A DNA stretch of 64,000 bases from Hyphomonadaceae bacterium (GTDB lineage Bacteria > Pseudomonadota > Alphaproteobacteria > Caulobacterales > Aquidulcibacteraceae): positions 124,001 to 188,000 of the forward strand of contig JAIELJ010000003.1 in the NCBI GenBank assembly GCA_019753105.1, given 5' to 3'. The notes beneath the pieces were generated by a model that saw nothing but the letters and a program-made list of their open reading frames with translations, was not told the origin of the DNA and made no database searches. Shown here piece by piece: positions 1-8,883 of this stretch (position 1 is its first letter; every line of letters starts with the position of its first letter). Position numbers and translations under genes: made by a program.

Positions 1-102
1 TCCGGTGCGGGCATGTTCCAGCGTCTCGATGCGAACAGTGACGGCCGTGTGACGCGGGAAGAAGCCGCCGCCGCGCATCCGCACCGCCGCGGGCGCGACT
101 AA
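1..102 (+). CDS. C-terminal end of EF-hand-like protein (partial, truncated by window start)
   Basis: Open frame from base 1 reads ...MFQRLDANSDGRVTREEAAAAHPHRRGRD*, with an EF-hand calcium loop DANSDGRVTREE. Confidence 0.65.
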   Translation, partial: SGAGMFQRLDANSDGRVTREEAAAAHPHRRGRD

Positions 103-206
103 GCGGTGAGGCGCGGGCCGGGATGTTGGCTCACCCGGCCCGCGCTGCTCGGGCGTATATGGGGAAGGGGCTTGCCGCCGCGACCGCGCCGGCCATGTGA
201 GGATGG

Positions 207-1778
207 ATGATGTTCGCCGGACTGAAGCAGAAAGCTCAGGAACTTTGGGAAAAACGCCCAGGGCTTTTGCGCGGCCGTAGCCTGTTCATTACAGGCGGCG
301 TGGCTTTGCTTGTGCTTGTCGTTGGCATGAATGTGCTGGGCGGCGATAGCGACGCGGAACCGTATCGGACGGCGGCGATCGATCGCGGCGCGATTACGCG
401 TGTGGTGAGTGCTACCGGTACGCTGCAGCCCTTGGTCTCGGCCAATGTCGGCTCGACGGTTTCTGGCCCAGTCGTTGAAGTGCTCGTGGATTTCAATTCC
501 CAGGTCCGTGCGAACCAGGTGTTGGCGCGGCTCGATCCGACGCCGTTCCAGCAGCGTATCGTGCAAGCGCAAGCTTCTCTGGCGCAGGCGCAAGCGCAGG
601 CGGCGGTCGCGAATTCTGACTATCAGCGTTATGTGCTGCTCCAGCAGCGGGGCTTTGCCTCCGAGCAATTAATGACGCAACAGCGCGCGGCGCGTGACAC
701 TGCGCGTGCGGCCGTGGCGCAAGCGTCGGCGCAAGTGGCGTCGGCGCGCACGGATTTGGAGCGCAGCGTCATCCGCTCGCCGATCGACGGTGTTGTGGTA
801 GACCGGCAAGTGAACGTCGGCCAATCGGTGGCGGCGAGCTTGCAGGCGCCGACGCTCTTTATCATCGCGCAGGATCTTTCGCGGCTGCAGGCGAATATCA
901 CGGTCGATGAAGCCGATATCGGCTTTGTCGATGAAGGCCAGCAAGTACGCTTTACCGTCGACGCTTTTCCGGATCGCGAGTTCGAAGGCCGCGTCAGCCA
1001 GGTGCGCCAGCAGGGCGCGTCGGAGCAGGGTGTGGTGAGCTACACGGTGGTTGTCGAGGCAGACAATCCGGGCCGCGCGCTGCTGCCCGGCATGACGGCG
1101 AATGCCGAGATCATTCTTGAGCAACGTGAAGACGTGTTGCGTCTGCCGAACACAGCGCTGCGCTTCCGTCCGGCTGATCCGGAGATCGCCGCACAAGGCC
1201 AAGCGCTGGCGTCTGAAGGGGCGCGGAGCGGAGGAGAGCGCCAGCAAGGCGCGCAGCGAGAACGCGCGCAAGGCCAAGGCGGTGGCGAAGGTCAGCGCGG
1301 TGGTGGACGAGGCGGGCGCGGCGTGGCGCAGCTTGCGGAATCGCTGGAGCTGAACGAACAGCAACAAGAACAAGCGCGCACAGCGTTTCAGAACGCGATG
1401 GCCGGCGCGCAATCCGGTGGCGGCGGCGATCGCCGGGCGGCGATGCGGCGCATGCGCGATCAAGTGATCCGCGAGCTTGAGCCGACGTTCAGCGCGCGCC
1501 AGCGCGAATTGTTGGCGCAACTGCGTCAAGGCGGTGGCGCGCAACGCGAGGTGCGCCAAGAGGCGGTGGTCTGGGTGCTGCGCAACAATCGTCCAGCGCC
1601 CGTGCAAGTGGAGATCGGCGTCGCCGACAATGGCTACACGCTCATCCACAGCGGCTTGAACGAAGGCGATGAAGTCATCATTGGCGGCGGTCCGCGTGAT
1701 GAGAGCCAACAAGGCGGTCCGTTCGGCGGCAGCGGCGGGCGTGGCGGCCCCGGCGGCGCGCGCATTCGGGGCGCGTGA
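207..1778 (+). CDS. macA: HlyD/MacA-family periplasmic adaptor subunit with a Q/R/G-rich insertion
   Basis: N-terminal TM, barrel-sandwich/lipoyl motifs (VSATGTLQPLVSANVGSTVSG; VIRSPIDGVVVDRQVNVGQSV); directly upstream of MacB-like ABC genes. Confidence 0.88.
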   Translation: MMFAGLKQKAQELWEKRPGLLRGRSLFITGGVALLVLVVGMNVLGGDSDAEPYRTAAIDRGAITRVVSATGTLQPLVSANVGSTVSGPVVEVLVDFNSQVRANQVLARLDPTPFQQRIVQAQASLAQAQAQAAVANSDYQRYVLLQQRGFASEQLMTQQRAARDTARAAVAQASAQVASARTDLERSVIRSPIDGVVVDRQVNVGQSVAASLQAPTLFIIAQDLSRLQANITVDEADIGFVDEGQQVRFTVDAFPDREFEGRVSQVRQQGASEQGVVSYTVVVEADNPGRALLPGMTANAEIILEQREDVLRLPNTALRFRPADPEIAAQGQALASEGARSGGERQQGAQRERAQGQGGGEGQRGGGRGGRGVAQLAESLELNEQQQEQARTAFQNAMAGAQSGGGGDRRAAMRRMRDQVIRELEPTFSARQRELLAQLRQGGGAQREVRQEAVVWVLRNNRPAPVQVEIGVADNGYTLIHSGLNEGDEVIIGGGPRDESQQGGPFGGSGGRGGPGGARIRGA

Positions 1779-2479
1779 TGATGGCAACGCTGATCGAAGC
1801 CAACAATCTCGTAAAGCTCTACCAAATGGGCGACGAGACCGTGCACGCGCTGGACGGCGTCTCGTTCAGCGTGCCGCGCGGTGATTATTGCGCCATCGTC
1901 GGCCCGTCAGGCTCCGGCAAGTCGACGATGATGAACATTCTCGGCGGCTTGGATACGCCGACGAGCGGGCGGATCGTGATTGACGGCGCCGATATCGCTG
2001 AACTGAGCGACGAACAGCTCGCTGGCTTTCGCAACAAGACGATCGGCTTCATTTTTCAGAGCTTTAATCTGCTGCCGCGTCTGAGCGCGCTAGAGAATGT
2101 CGAGCTGCCGATGATTTATGGCGGCGTGCTGCCCAAGGAGCGGCGCGAGCGGGCGGCGGAGCTGCTGCATCGCGTTGGCCTTGGCGAACGCATGGGCCAC
2201 CGGCCGACACAGCTTTCGGGCGGCCAGCAACAGCGTGTCGCGATCGCGCGTGCGCTGGCGGGGCGGCCGGCGCTTGTTTTGGCTGACGAACCGACAGGCG
2301 CGCTCGATAGCAATACCGGCAAGGAAATCCTGGCGCTGTTTAGCCAGCTGAACAGCGAAGGCGCCACGATCGTGATCGTCACGCACGATCACGAAGTCGC
2401 CGCCGCTACGAGGCGCACCATCGAAATGCGCGACGGGCACATCGTTTCAGACAGGCAAAACGGGAGCCGTGCAGCATGA
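1775..2479 (+). CDS. MacB-type ABC transporter ATP-binding protein
   Basis: Walker A GPSGSGKST, signature LSGGQQQRVAIARAL, Walker B LVLADEPTGALD; overlaps upstream stop. Confidence 0.93.
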   Translation: MMMATLIEANNLVKLYQMGDETVHALDGVSFSVPRGDYCAIVGPSGSGKSTMMNILGGLDTPTSGRIVIDGADIAELSDEQLAGFRNKTIGFIFQSFNLLPRLSALENVELPMIYGGVLPKERRERAAELLHRVGLGERMGHRPTQLSGGQQQRVAIARALAGRPALVLADEPTGALDSNTGKEILALFSQLNSEGATIVIVTHDHEVAAATRRTIEMRDGHIVSDRQNGSRAA

Positions 2480-3711
2480 TGCGCACAGCCGATCTCGTCT
2501 CCAGCGCGAGCCGCGCGCTGCGTTCTAATCCGCTACGCTCGGCGCTTACGGCGCTGGGTGTGATTATCGGCGTCGCCTCTGTGGTTGCGATGGTGGCGCT
2601 CGGCTCCGGGGCGCAGGCGATGGTCGAGCGCTCGATTGCGAGCTTGGGCTCGAACTTGCTCATCGTTGTGCCGGGCGCGCAGCAATCCGGCGGCGTGCGC
2701 ATGGCGCAGGGCGGCGGCGGGCGTGACACACTCACACTGGATGATGCCGAAGCGATTGGGCAGCTCGAGGGCGTGCTGGCAGTGGCGCCGTCGCAACGCA
2801 GCGGCGCGCAGATCGTCGCCAATGGATTGAACTGGAACACGCGCATCGAGGGCGTGACGCCATCGTATCTCCTCGCGCGTGATTGGGACGTGGCGCAGGG
2901 GCGCTTCTTCGATGAGAGCGAAGAACGTCAGGCGCGTCGCGTGGTCGTCCTCGGGGCGACCGTCGCGCGTGAACTCTTCGCCAATGTCGATCCGATTGGC
3001 CAAACGATGCGTATCAATGGCGGCAGTTACGAAGTCATCGGCGTGCTTACCTCGAAAGGCCAGTCAGGCTTCGGCATGGACCAGGACGATATCGTTCTGG
3101 CGCCCCTCACCACGGTGAAGCGCCGTATCTCCGGCCGGCAACGCCGCGCCGATACGGTCAGCCAAATCTCCGTGAAGGCCGGCAGTGAGGGCGAACTCAA
3201 CCGCCTCCAAGAGGACGTCGAAAACCTGCTGCGTGAACGTCACCGCATCCGCGCCGGCGACGATGACGATTTCACCGTCCAGAACCTCTCGTCGATCACC
3301 GAAACCGCGGCGCAGACGACACAGGTCTTCACTTATTTGCTAGGTGGCATTTCCGCCGTCTCGCTCCTGGTCGGCGGCATCGGCATCATGAACATCATGC
3401 TGGTCAGCGTAACTGAACGAACCCGCGAAATTGGGCTCCGGAAGGCCCTTGGCGCACGCCAGTCAGATATTTTGCATCAGTTCAGCCTGGAGGCTGTGAC
3501 GCTTTCCCTAGCGGGGGGAATGATCGGGCTGGCGCTCGGTGTCGCAGGGGCCTGGGCGATGACGTCATTGTTTAACTTGCCCCTAGTAATATCACCGCAG
3601 AACGCCCTTATGGCGATTGCGTTCTCTGGGCTGGTCGGTGTGTTGTTTGGGGCTTATCCCGCGTGGCGGGCCGCTAAACTCGACCCGATCGAGGCCCTAA
3701 GGCGCGAATAA
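2476..3711 (+). CDS. MacB-type ABC transporter permease (FtsX-like)
   Basis: N-terminal ALRSNPLRSALTALGVIIGVASVV and C-terminal GGIGIMNIMLVSVTERTREIGLRKALGA typical of MacB permeases. Confidence 0.92.
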   Translation: MMRTADLVSSASRALRSNPLRSALTALGVIIGVASVVAMVALGSGAQAMVERSIASLGSNLLIVVPGAQQSGGVRMAQGGGGRDTLTLDDAEAIGQLEGVLAVAPSQRSGAQIVANGLNWNTRIEGVTPSYLLARDWDVAQGRFFDESEERQARRVVVLGATVARELFANVDPIGQTMRINGGSYEVIGVLTSKGQSGFGMDQDDIVLAPLTTVKRRISGRQRRADTVSQISVKAGSEGELNRLQEDVENLLRERHRIRAGDDDDFTVQNLSSITETAAQTTQVFTYLLGGISAVSLLVGGIGIMNIMLVSVTERTREIGLRKALGARQSDILHQFSLEAVTLSLAGGMIGLALGVAGAWAMTSLFNLPLVISPQNALMAIAFSGLVGVLFGAYPAWRAAKLDPIEALRRE

Positions 3712-3738
3712 GGCGGCGGGAATGAGGAAGAAGTTCTC

Positions 3739-5043
3739 ATGCGTTTCTTGATGGTTTCCTTGCTGGCCCTGTCGGTGGCGATGCCCGCCAGCGCCGACAC
3801 GTTGGCCGATGCAATGGCCGATGCGATCCAGTCCAACCCGTCGCTCGCGGCTGCGCGCCAGCGCGTGAACGCGACGCGCGAGACGTTGCCGCAGGCTTGG
3901 GCTGAAGCGCTGCCACAACTGTCGGTCGGCGGCTCTGCAACGGCGAGTGACCGCGACGCCGATTTCGCGCTGCTCGACGGCGACCGCGAAGAGAATTGGT
4001 CCGCAAACGCCAGCGCCTCGCAGCTTCTGTTTGCCGGTGGCCGGGTTCTCGGCACCACGCGCGCCGCGCGTGCGCAGATCCGCGGCGCCATCGCTGACTA
4101 TGCGCAAGCCGAACAAACACTGCTGCTCGATGTGACGCGCGCTTATGCCGACGTCCGCCAGACGATTGCGATCGTCGAAGCACGTCAGACCACGGTCTCT
4201 AATCTCACGCGTCTCGTGGAATACGCTCAGGCGCAATTCGACGCCGGTGTAGTCACGCGCACAGACGTGGCGCAAAGCCAGGCGCGTCTGGCGCAAGCGC
4301 GTACGCTTCTGGTGCAGGCCCAAGGCGCGCTGGCCGCCGCGACACAGGCCTATCTGCGCCTGGTCGGCAATGCGCCATCGAACCTCGAGGCGCCGGCGGC
4401 CGCAACAGGCCTGCCGAGTGAGCTTGAAGTCGCGCTCCAACAAGCCGTGCTGACAAGCCCGGTCCTCGCTGGCGCTATCGCCGATACAGAACTGGCTGAC
4501 GCCAACGTCGCTGTGGCGGATTCGGCAGGCCGCCCGCGCGTGAGCTTGGAAGCGGGCTACGGCATCGGCGCCGATTTCAACGATGATCTCTCAGAGACGA
4601 GCACCGATTCAGTCGGCGTGCGCGTTTCCGTGCCGCTCTTCCAGGGCGGCTCCATCCGTTCGCGCTCGCGCCAGCAGCGCGCGCTGCGCGCAGCGTCTAA
4701 TCTCGATCTCGCGGCCGTACAGCGCAGCGTGCAAGAGGGCGTGACCAACGCCTGGACTGGCCTCGCCAGCGCCCGCGCCGCCGTCGAAAGCGCGCGCGAG
4801 CAGGTGCAAGCGGCCGAGCTTGCCTATGAAGGCGTGCGCCTGGAGCAGGAGACCGGCCTGCGCTCCACCGTCGAAGTGCTCGACCAGGAGCAGGACCTGC
4901 TCAATGCCCGCATCGCGCTGGCGCAAGCCGAGCGCGAACTCGTCGTCGCCGAGCGCCAGTTGCTCGCCGTCACCGGCACACTGCGCGTGCCCGAAGGCGC
5001 AGGCACGCTGCCCGAGCCGAACGACGATCTGCGCGGACGCTAA
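3739..5043 (+). CDS. TolC-family outer membrane efflux protein
   Basis: Signal peptide and coiled-coil repeats (ANASASQLLFAGGRV...; QTGSIRSRSRQQ-like region), operon position after MacAB. Confidence 0.9.
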   Translation: MRFLMVSLLALSVAMPASADTLADAMADAIQSNPSLAAARQRVNATRETLPQAWAEALPQLSVGGSATASDRDADFALLDGDREENWSANASASQLLFAGGRVLGTTRAARAQIRGAIADYAQAEQTLLLDVTRAYADVRQTIAIVEARQTTVSNLTRLVEYAQAQFDAGVVTRTDVAQSQARLAQARTLLVQAQGALAAATQAYLRLVGNAPSNLEAPAAATGLPSELEVALQQAVLTSPVLAGAIADTELADANVAVADSAGRPRVSLEAGYGIGADFNDDLSETSTDSVGVRVSVPLFQGGSIRSRSRQQRALRAASNLDLAAVQRSVQEGVTNAWTGLASARAAVESAREQVQAAELAYEGVRLEQETGLRSTVEVLDQEQDLLNARIALAQAERELVVAERQLLAVTGTLRVPEGAGTLPEPNDDLRGR

Positions 5044-5055
5044 GCGCGAAGCGCT

Positions 5056-5130
5056 TGGAGCGGGCGGGGGGAATCGAACCCCCGACATTCAGCTTGGGAA
5101 GCTGACGTTCTACCTCTGAACTACGCCCGC
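5056..5130 (-). tRNA. tRNA-Gly (anticodon CCC), CCA encoded
   Basis: Minus strand GCGGGCG TA GTTCAGAGGTAGAAC G TCAGC TTCCCAA GCTGA ATGTC GGGGG TTCGATT CCCCC CGCCCGC T CCA; complete cloverleaf by eye. Confidence 0.95.
5094..5130. repeat. Attachment-site direct repeat, left copy (within intact tRNA-Gly)
   Basis: ttgggaagctgacgttctacctctgaactacgcccgc, identical to 12040-12076. Confidence 0.92.
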
Positions 5131-5196
5131 GAAGCTGACGTGCTATAGGCGAGTAATCTGAGAAACTCCACACGCTTGCGGCATTCGCGACAGCGA

Positions 5197-5250
5197 GTTT
5201 TCTCACTGCTTCCGCAGACGGTTTTCCAAGAGTTTTCCCGCGTGTTTTCT
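5197..5250 (+). repeat. Four phased GTTTTC(C/T) direct repeats, candidate integrase arm-type sites
   Basis: GTTTTCT 5197, GTTTTCC 5221, GTTTTCC 5232, GTTTTCT 5244; spacing 24, 11, 12 bp. Confidence 0.4.
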
Positions 5251-5640
5251 TCGCTGCTGAGTATTGGTCCGTGCGCGGCTGCGGCGGTGACGGAAGCGCA
5301 CGAATACTTTCGCTAGTCTCGTTGAGTCCAAAAAGATTCCGAGATCGCTCTCAATCAAAATCATTTCTGATCAAGTCATCGACGCATTTTCGCCGCGTGA
5401 ACATTGCGTTTACACTTGAATGAAAGGCGCGACTGTGCTTTACTTTCGGCGTCGTTGGAACGAGCAAACAGCGAAGTGGCGATAGACGCCGCAGACGCCG
5501 ACGAAAGCTAACAGTCCGCTTTGCGAAGACGTGTGGTGATCGACACCTAATCGCTTCACGAATGGCTTGAAGCGCCTCGATTGGGCGCGGGTCGCTGACC
5601 CACGTCCATTGTTTGCAAGCTTAACAACAGAATCCAACGA

Positions 5641-5852
5641 TGAACGAAACTGAGATCAAGCGCCGTAAGCGCATCAAACCCCCGTCCCCAAAGTCTATCG
5701 AAGAAGTCTGCCGCGTGTTCGAGCGGTGTGGCGTGAAGGTGAAGTCCTTCTGGGCGGAACCCGATGGTTCATGGGGCCTGGACGCTGCGTCGAGCGACCA
5801 CCAAAGCATTGACGATGAAATCAAGGCTTGGGAGCAAGCCAATGCCCGGTAA
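5641..5852 (+). CDS. Small hypothetical protein preceding integrase
   Basis: ATG at ~5640, 70 aa; overlaps the probable integrase ATG at 5842 (translational coupling geometry). Confidence 0.55.
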
Positions 5853-6885
5853 ATACGTCGCTGGGGGCGAAATCGTCGAGAGGCGGGTTAAAGGCAAGCT
5901 CTATACCTATTTCGTCAAGGACGATGTTTGGCACCGCCTCTCATGCTCGCGTGATGATCCCGAACTCGCGTCGGAGATCAGGCGAGTGCTGGCGTCCGCG
6001 TCATCGATCACCACGATTGATGATCTCGCGGTGGCGTTCATTCAGTGCCGTGTCTGGCAAAACTATAGGACTTCCACGCGAAAGCGCTGGCGTCCGTGGA
6101 TCGACCGCATTCGTGACGGTTTGGGTTCACTCCGTCTGAAGATTTTCGAGAGCGAGGCCAGCGCAGATGTGATTGAAAAGTGGCGCGAGCGCTTTGAGTC
6201 CAGCAAGAGGAATATGGACTACGCCAAAACCGTGCTGTCTCGATTGCTCTCGTATGGTGTAGAGCGCCGGTTGATCAGCGGGCATCACTGCGGAAGGCTC
6301 GAAACGTTCTACCACGGGGATCGTTCGCATATCACCTGGACGGACAGTGAGATCGCGAAGTTTTTGGCAGAGGCACCGGCGCACGTCGGGCAAGTGGCGG
6401 CATTGGCTTTGCTCACGGGACTACGGCGTGGCGACTTGCTCGCGTTGCAATGGAGTCAAATAAGAGAGCACCACATCGAGGTTTGGACCCAAAAGAGCGG
6501 CAAGCGCACGTTGGTGGAAATCCCCCTGTATGATGAGTTGCGGACCTTTCTGTTTCGCAGCAACCGTCGCGAAGGGAATGTGCTGGTCAACAGTCGCGGC
6601 AAGCCCTGGACCGGAGATGGCTTTGGCACGGCTTGGCGGAAGGCGCGATTGGCGTCAGGCATCGAGGGTAAGACGTTTCACGATCTGCGCGGCACGGCGG
6701 CCACAAAGCTCCACGAAGCCGGTATGGCACTGGATGACATTGTTTTGCTGATGGGTTGGTCCAAGCGGCACGCGGAGAAAATCATCTCGCGCTACATCAG
6801 CCGTCGCAATCAATACGAGCATCTGAAAGCCAAGATGCAAAAGGGTATGGGCGGTCAAATTATCCCCTTCCTCGACCGTTCGTGA
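5842..6885 (+). CDS. Tyrosine-type site-specific recombinase (phage integrase family)
   Basis: Catalytic-domain motifs ALLTGLRRGDLLALQWSQ, FHDLRGTAATKLHEAG, LLMGWSKRHAEKIISRYI; start chosen at MPGKYVAGG in frame of the 5764 ORF. Confidence 0.92.
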   Translation: MPGKYVAGGEIVERRVKGKLYTYFVKDDVWHRLSCSRDDPELASEIRRVLASASSITTIDDLAVAFIQCRVWQNYRTSTRKRWRPWIDRIRDGLGSLRLKIFESEASADVIEKWRERFESSKRNMDYAKTVLSRLLSYGVERRLISGHHCGRLETFYHGDRSHITWTDSEIAKFLAEAPAHVGQVAALALLTGLRRGDLLALQWSQIREHHIEVWTQKSGKRTLVEIPLYDELRTFLFRSNRREGNVLVNSRGKPWTGDGFGTAWRKARLASGIEGKTFHDLRGTAATKLHEAGMALDDIVLLMGWSKRHAEKIISRYISRRNQYEHLKAKMQKGMGGQIIPFLDRS

Positions 6886-7022
6886 ACACTCGCGTCACCT
6901 CCTCAAGACTCGGAGCGGTCGAACGATGGCGGCGTTCGTCGATGTCTTACCCATCGCGAACGTCGCTTGCTCGCCCACCGACGTGACTAAATAGGAGAAC
7001 CCACGAACTTGCATGAGGAAGA

Positions 7023-7229
7023 ATGAAGTTCAAATCGACTGACTTGCTAACGCCAACCGCTTGCGCGGATCGCTTGATGCTAAGCCATCGCACGTTGGCG
7101 AACTGGCGAAGTGCTGGACAGGGACCGCGCTTTCGCAAAATCGGTGGGCGGGTTCGCTATGCCCTGGAAGACCTCGAACGCTGGATGCGTTCGAGAACGT
7201 ATGGCCGAGCGAGAGACTATCGACGGTGA
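7023..7229 (+). CDS. AlpA/excisionase-like helix-turn-helix DNA-binding protein
   Basis: LLTPTACADRLMLSHRTLANWRSAGQGPRFRKIGGRVRYALEDLERWM, typical HTH_17/MerR-like excisionase fold. Confidence 0.8.
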   Translation: MKFKSTDLLTPTACADRLMLSHRTLANWRSAGQGPRFRKIGGRVRYALEDLERWMRSRTYGRARDYRR

Positions 7230-7783
7230 ACATAGCCCCCGATTGGCAGCGAGATCGCACGCTGGCCGCCAAGGATCGTGAATACGCGGAGTTTAGGGAA
7301 CGCAGCCGCCGATTGCGGGAAGCCTACTCGACGTTTCTGGCGAAGATGCCAGCGGAATCAATCCCTGTGACTCTGGTGTTGCGGCAGCACATCGATACGG
7401 CGATCAGGCATTGGCGACCGGAAATCACATCCGAGCAAGCCACATCTTGCGTTGGCCGTTTCATTTATGGCGTCGAACGGCAAGTCTACAAGAAGCTTGC
7501 TCGCCCGGATGCCGGATTGAGACGCAAACGCCTCGCTCGCTTCTTCGTTAGAGAATGGGGAAACGATCTCGGTTTGCACTTGCACGGGGCCATCGAGCAT
7601 CCCGCATCCAAGTCGCGTGACGAATATCTCTCGCTGATGACGCACCATTGGACCAAACTCAACGATGCGTTCCGACTCCACTTTGGCGACGAAGCGAGTG
7701 AGCGTTGGACGGAATACACCCTGAAGGCCAAGAGCGGCCCGTTGGCCGATAACGTGGACGTAGAGAACCTCTACTTCGTTTAG
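7226..7783 (+). CDS. HUH/Rep-like replication endonuclease-like protein
   Basis: Probable GTG start at 7226 in GTGA overlap with the upstream stop; HUH-like motif LHLHGAIEHP and downstream YTLKAKSGP (YxxK-like). Confidence 0.6.
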   Translation: MNIAPDWQRDRTLAAKDREYAEFRERSRRLREAYSTFLAKMPAESIPVTLVLRQHIDTAIRHWRPEITSEQATSCVGRFIYGVERQVYKKLARPDAGLRRKRLARFFVREWGNDLGLHLHGAIEHPASKSRDEYLSLMTHHWTKLNDAFRLHFGDEASERWTEYTLKAKSGPLADNVDVENLYFV

Positions 7784-7957
7784 CTCTTCCTGTGATGCGG
7801 GACGACGGCCCGCCCTTTGTTATGCCATCAGTCATCCACCTTTCAGGGCCTCGAAGAAATCGCTTCGAGCGCTCATCCCGGATATTGAGCGTTGCTTCCC
7901 TCGTAGGTTGCCGAGTTCTATGACGCTGCTAACGTAGGCTGATTGTTGGGGGCCGCT

Positions 7958-8857
7958 ATGGATAAGGCTGGTCGCGTTCTCTTCTTGTTGGTCGCCGCCG
8001 TTGTGTTGGTTCTCATCACGATTTGGCTAATCGGCTTGGGGGACGACTACCACTACGCAAATCCCAGTGCGCGAGAAGGATTGGGGGGGCGCATCCTGTT
8101 CATTGGGCAGTTCGCTCTATCAGTCTTGCCAGCGTTGATCGCGTGGCAATGCCTTCGAGCGGCTTGGCAACTCATCACGACACCGACTCCGGTTAAGGCA
8201 CAAGCGTCTCCGTCCCAGACAGAGGATGATACGTCGGTGCCGATGTCTGACGATGAACGGTTTGCGTTGGAAGCAGCACAGGTGGGTGAGAGACGGCGAT
8301 CCGAATCGGAAGAAGTATTCCGCAAAAATCGAACACAGCTTGCCGATGCACACGCCAAGCTATCGCGTGCGAAGCAGTTAGTTGATGAGAGCGGCGTGGG
8401 ATTTGCCACTCTAAAGATTCTTCGCCTTTCATGGCGCAGCCCGGACGCTGCGGAGCTACAGGATTGGGAGCCGGATTCCACCACCGAAGGGACGGACAGT
8501 GGGTATCAAAAGTCAGGGATGGCTTGGAAGTGGGGTGGCAAGCGTTTTGGCATCAAGCTCACTCAGCATCCAAGTTACGGCCTGTCATCGAACAAAATCT
8601 ATGGTGACATCGTGGTCTGGGCCGATGATGCGGAAGTGTTGAAGCTTGATGTCAGCATGGACGCAGCCAGCCGAAGCGATCATTGGGATTATATCGGTGT
8701 CAGCGGCTTGAAGCCGGGCGACTGGATGCCCGCATTGGTGGACTTCTGTGGCGAGTTGGAGTTGATCGATTCAAACGCTCATGCCGAAAGCCAGCGTCGC
8801 TATTATGAGGGCAAGGCCGTGGGGATTGAGCTTCCTACAGATAACGATCAACCATAG
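7958..8857 (+). CDS. Uncharacterised membrane protein (two N-terminal TM segments plus soluble domain)
   Basis: MDKAGRVLFLLVAAVVLVLITIWLIGL and GQFALSVLPALIAWQCLRAAW hydrophobic segments; no recognised domain. Confidence 0.7.
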   Translation: MDKAGRVLFLLVAAVVLVLITIWLIGLGDDYHYANPSAREGLGGRILFIGQFALSVLPALIAWQCLRAAWQLITTPTPVKAQASPSQTEDDTSVPMSDDERFALEAAQVGERRRSESEEVFRKNRTQLADAHAKLSRAKQLVDESGVGFATLKILRLSWRSPDAAELQDWEPDSTTEGTDSGYQKSGMAWKWGGKRFGIKLTQHPSYGLSSNKIYGDIVVWADDAEVLKLDVSMDAASRSDHWDYIGVSGLKPGDWMPALVDFCGELELIDSNAHAESQRRYYEGKAVGIELPTDNDQP

Positions 8858-8883
8858 GCGCGACCACGGCGCAGCCAACCAGG

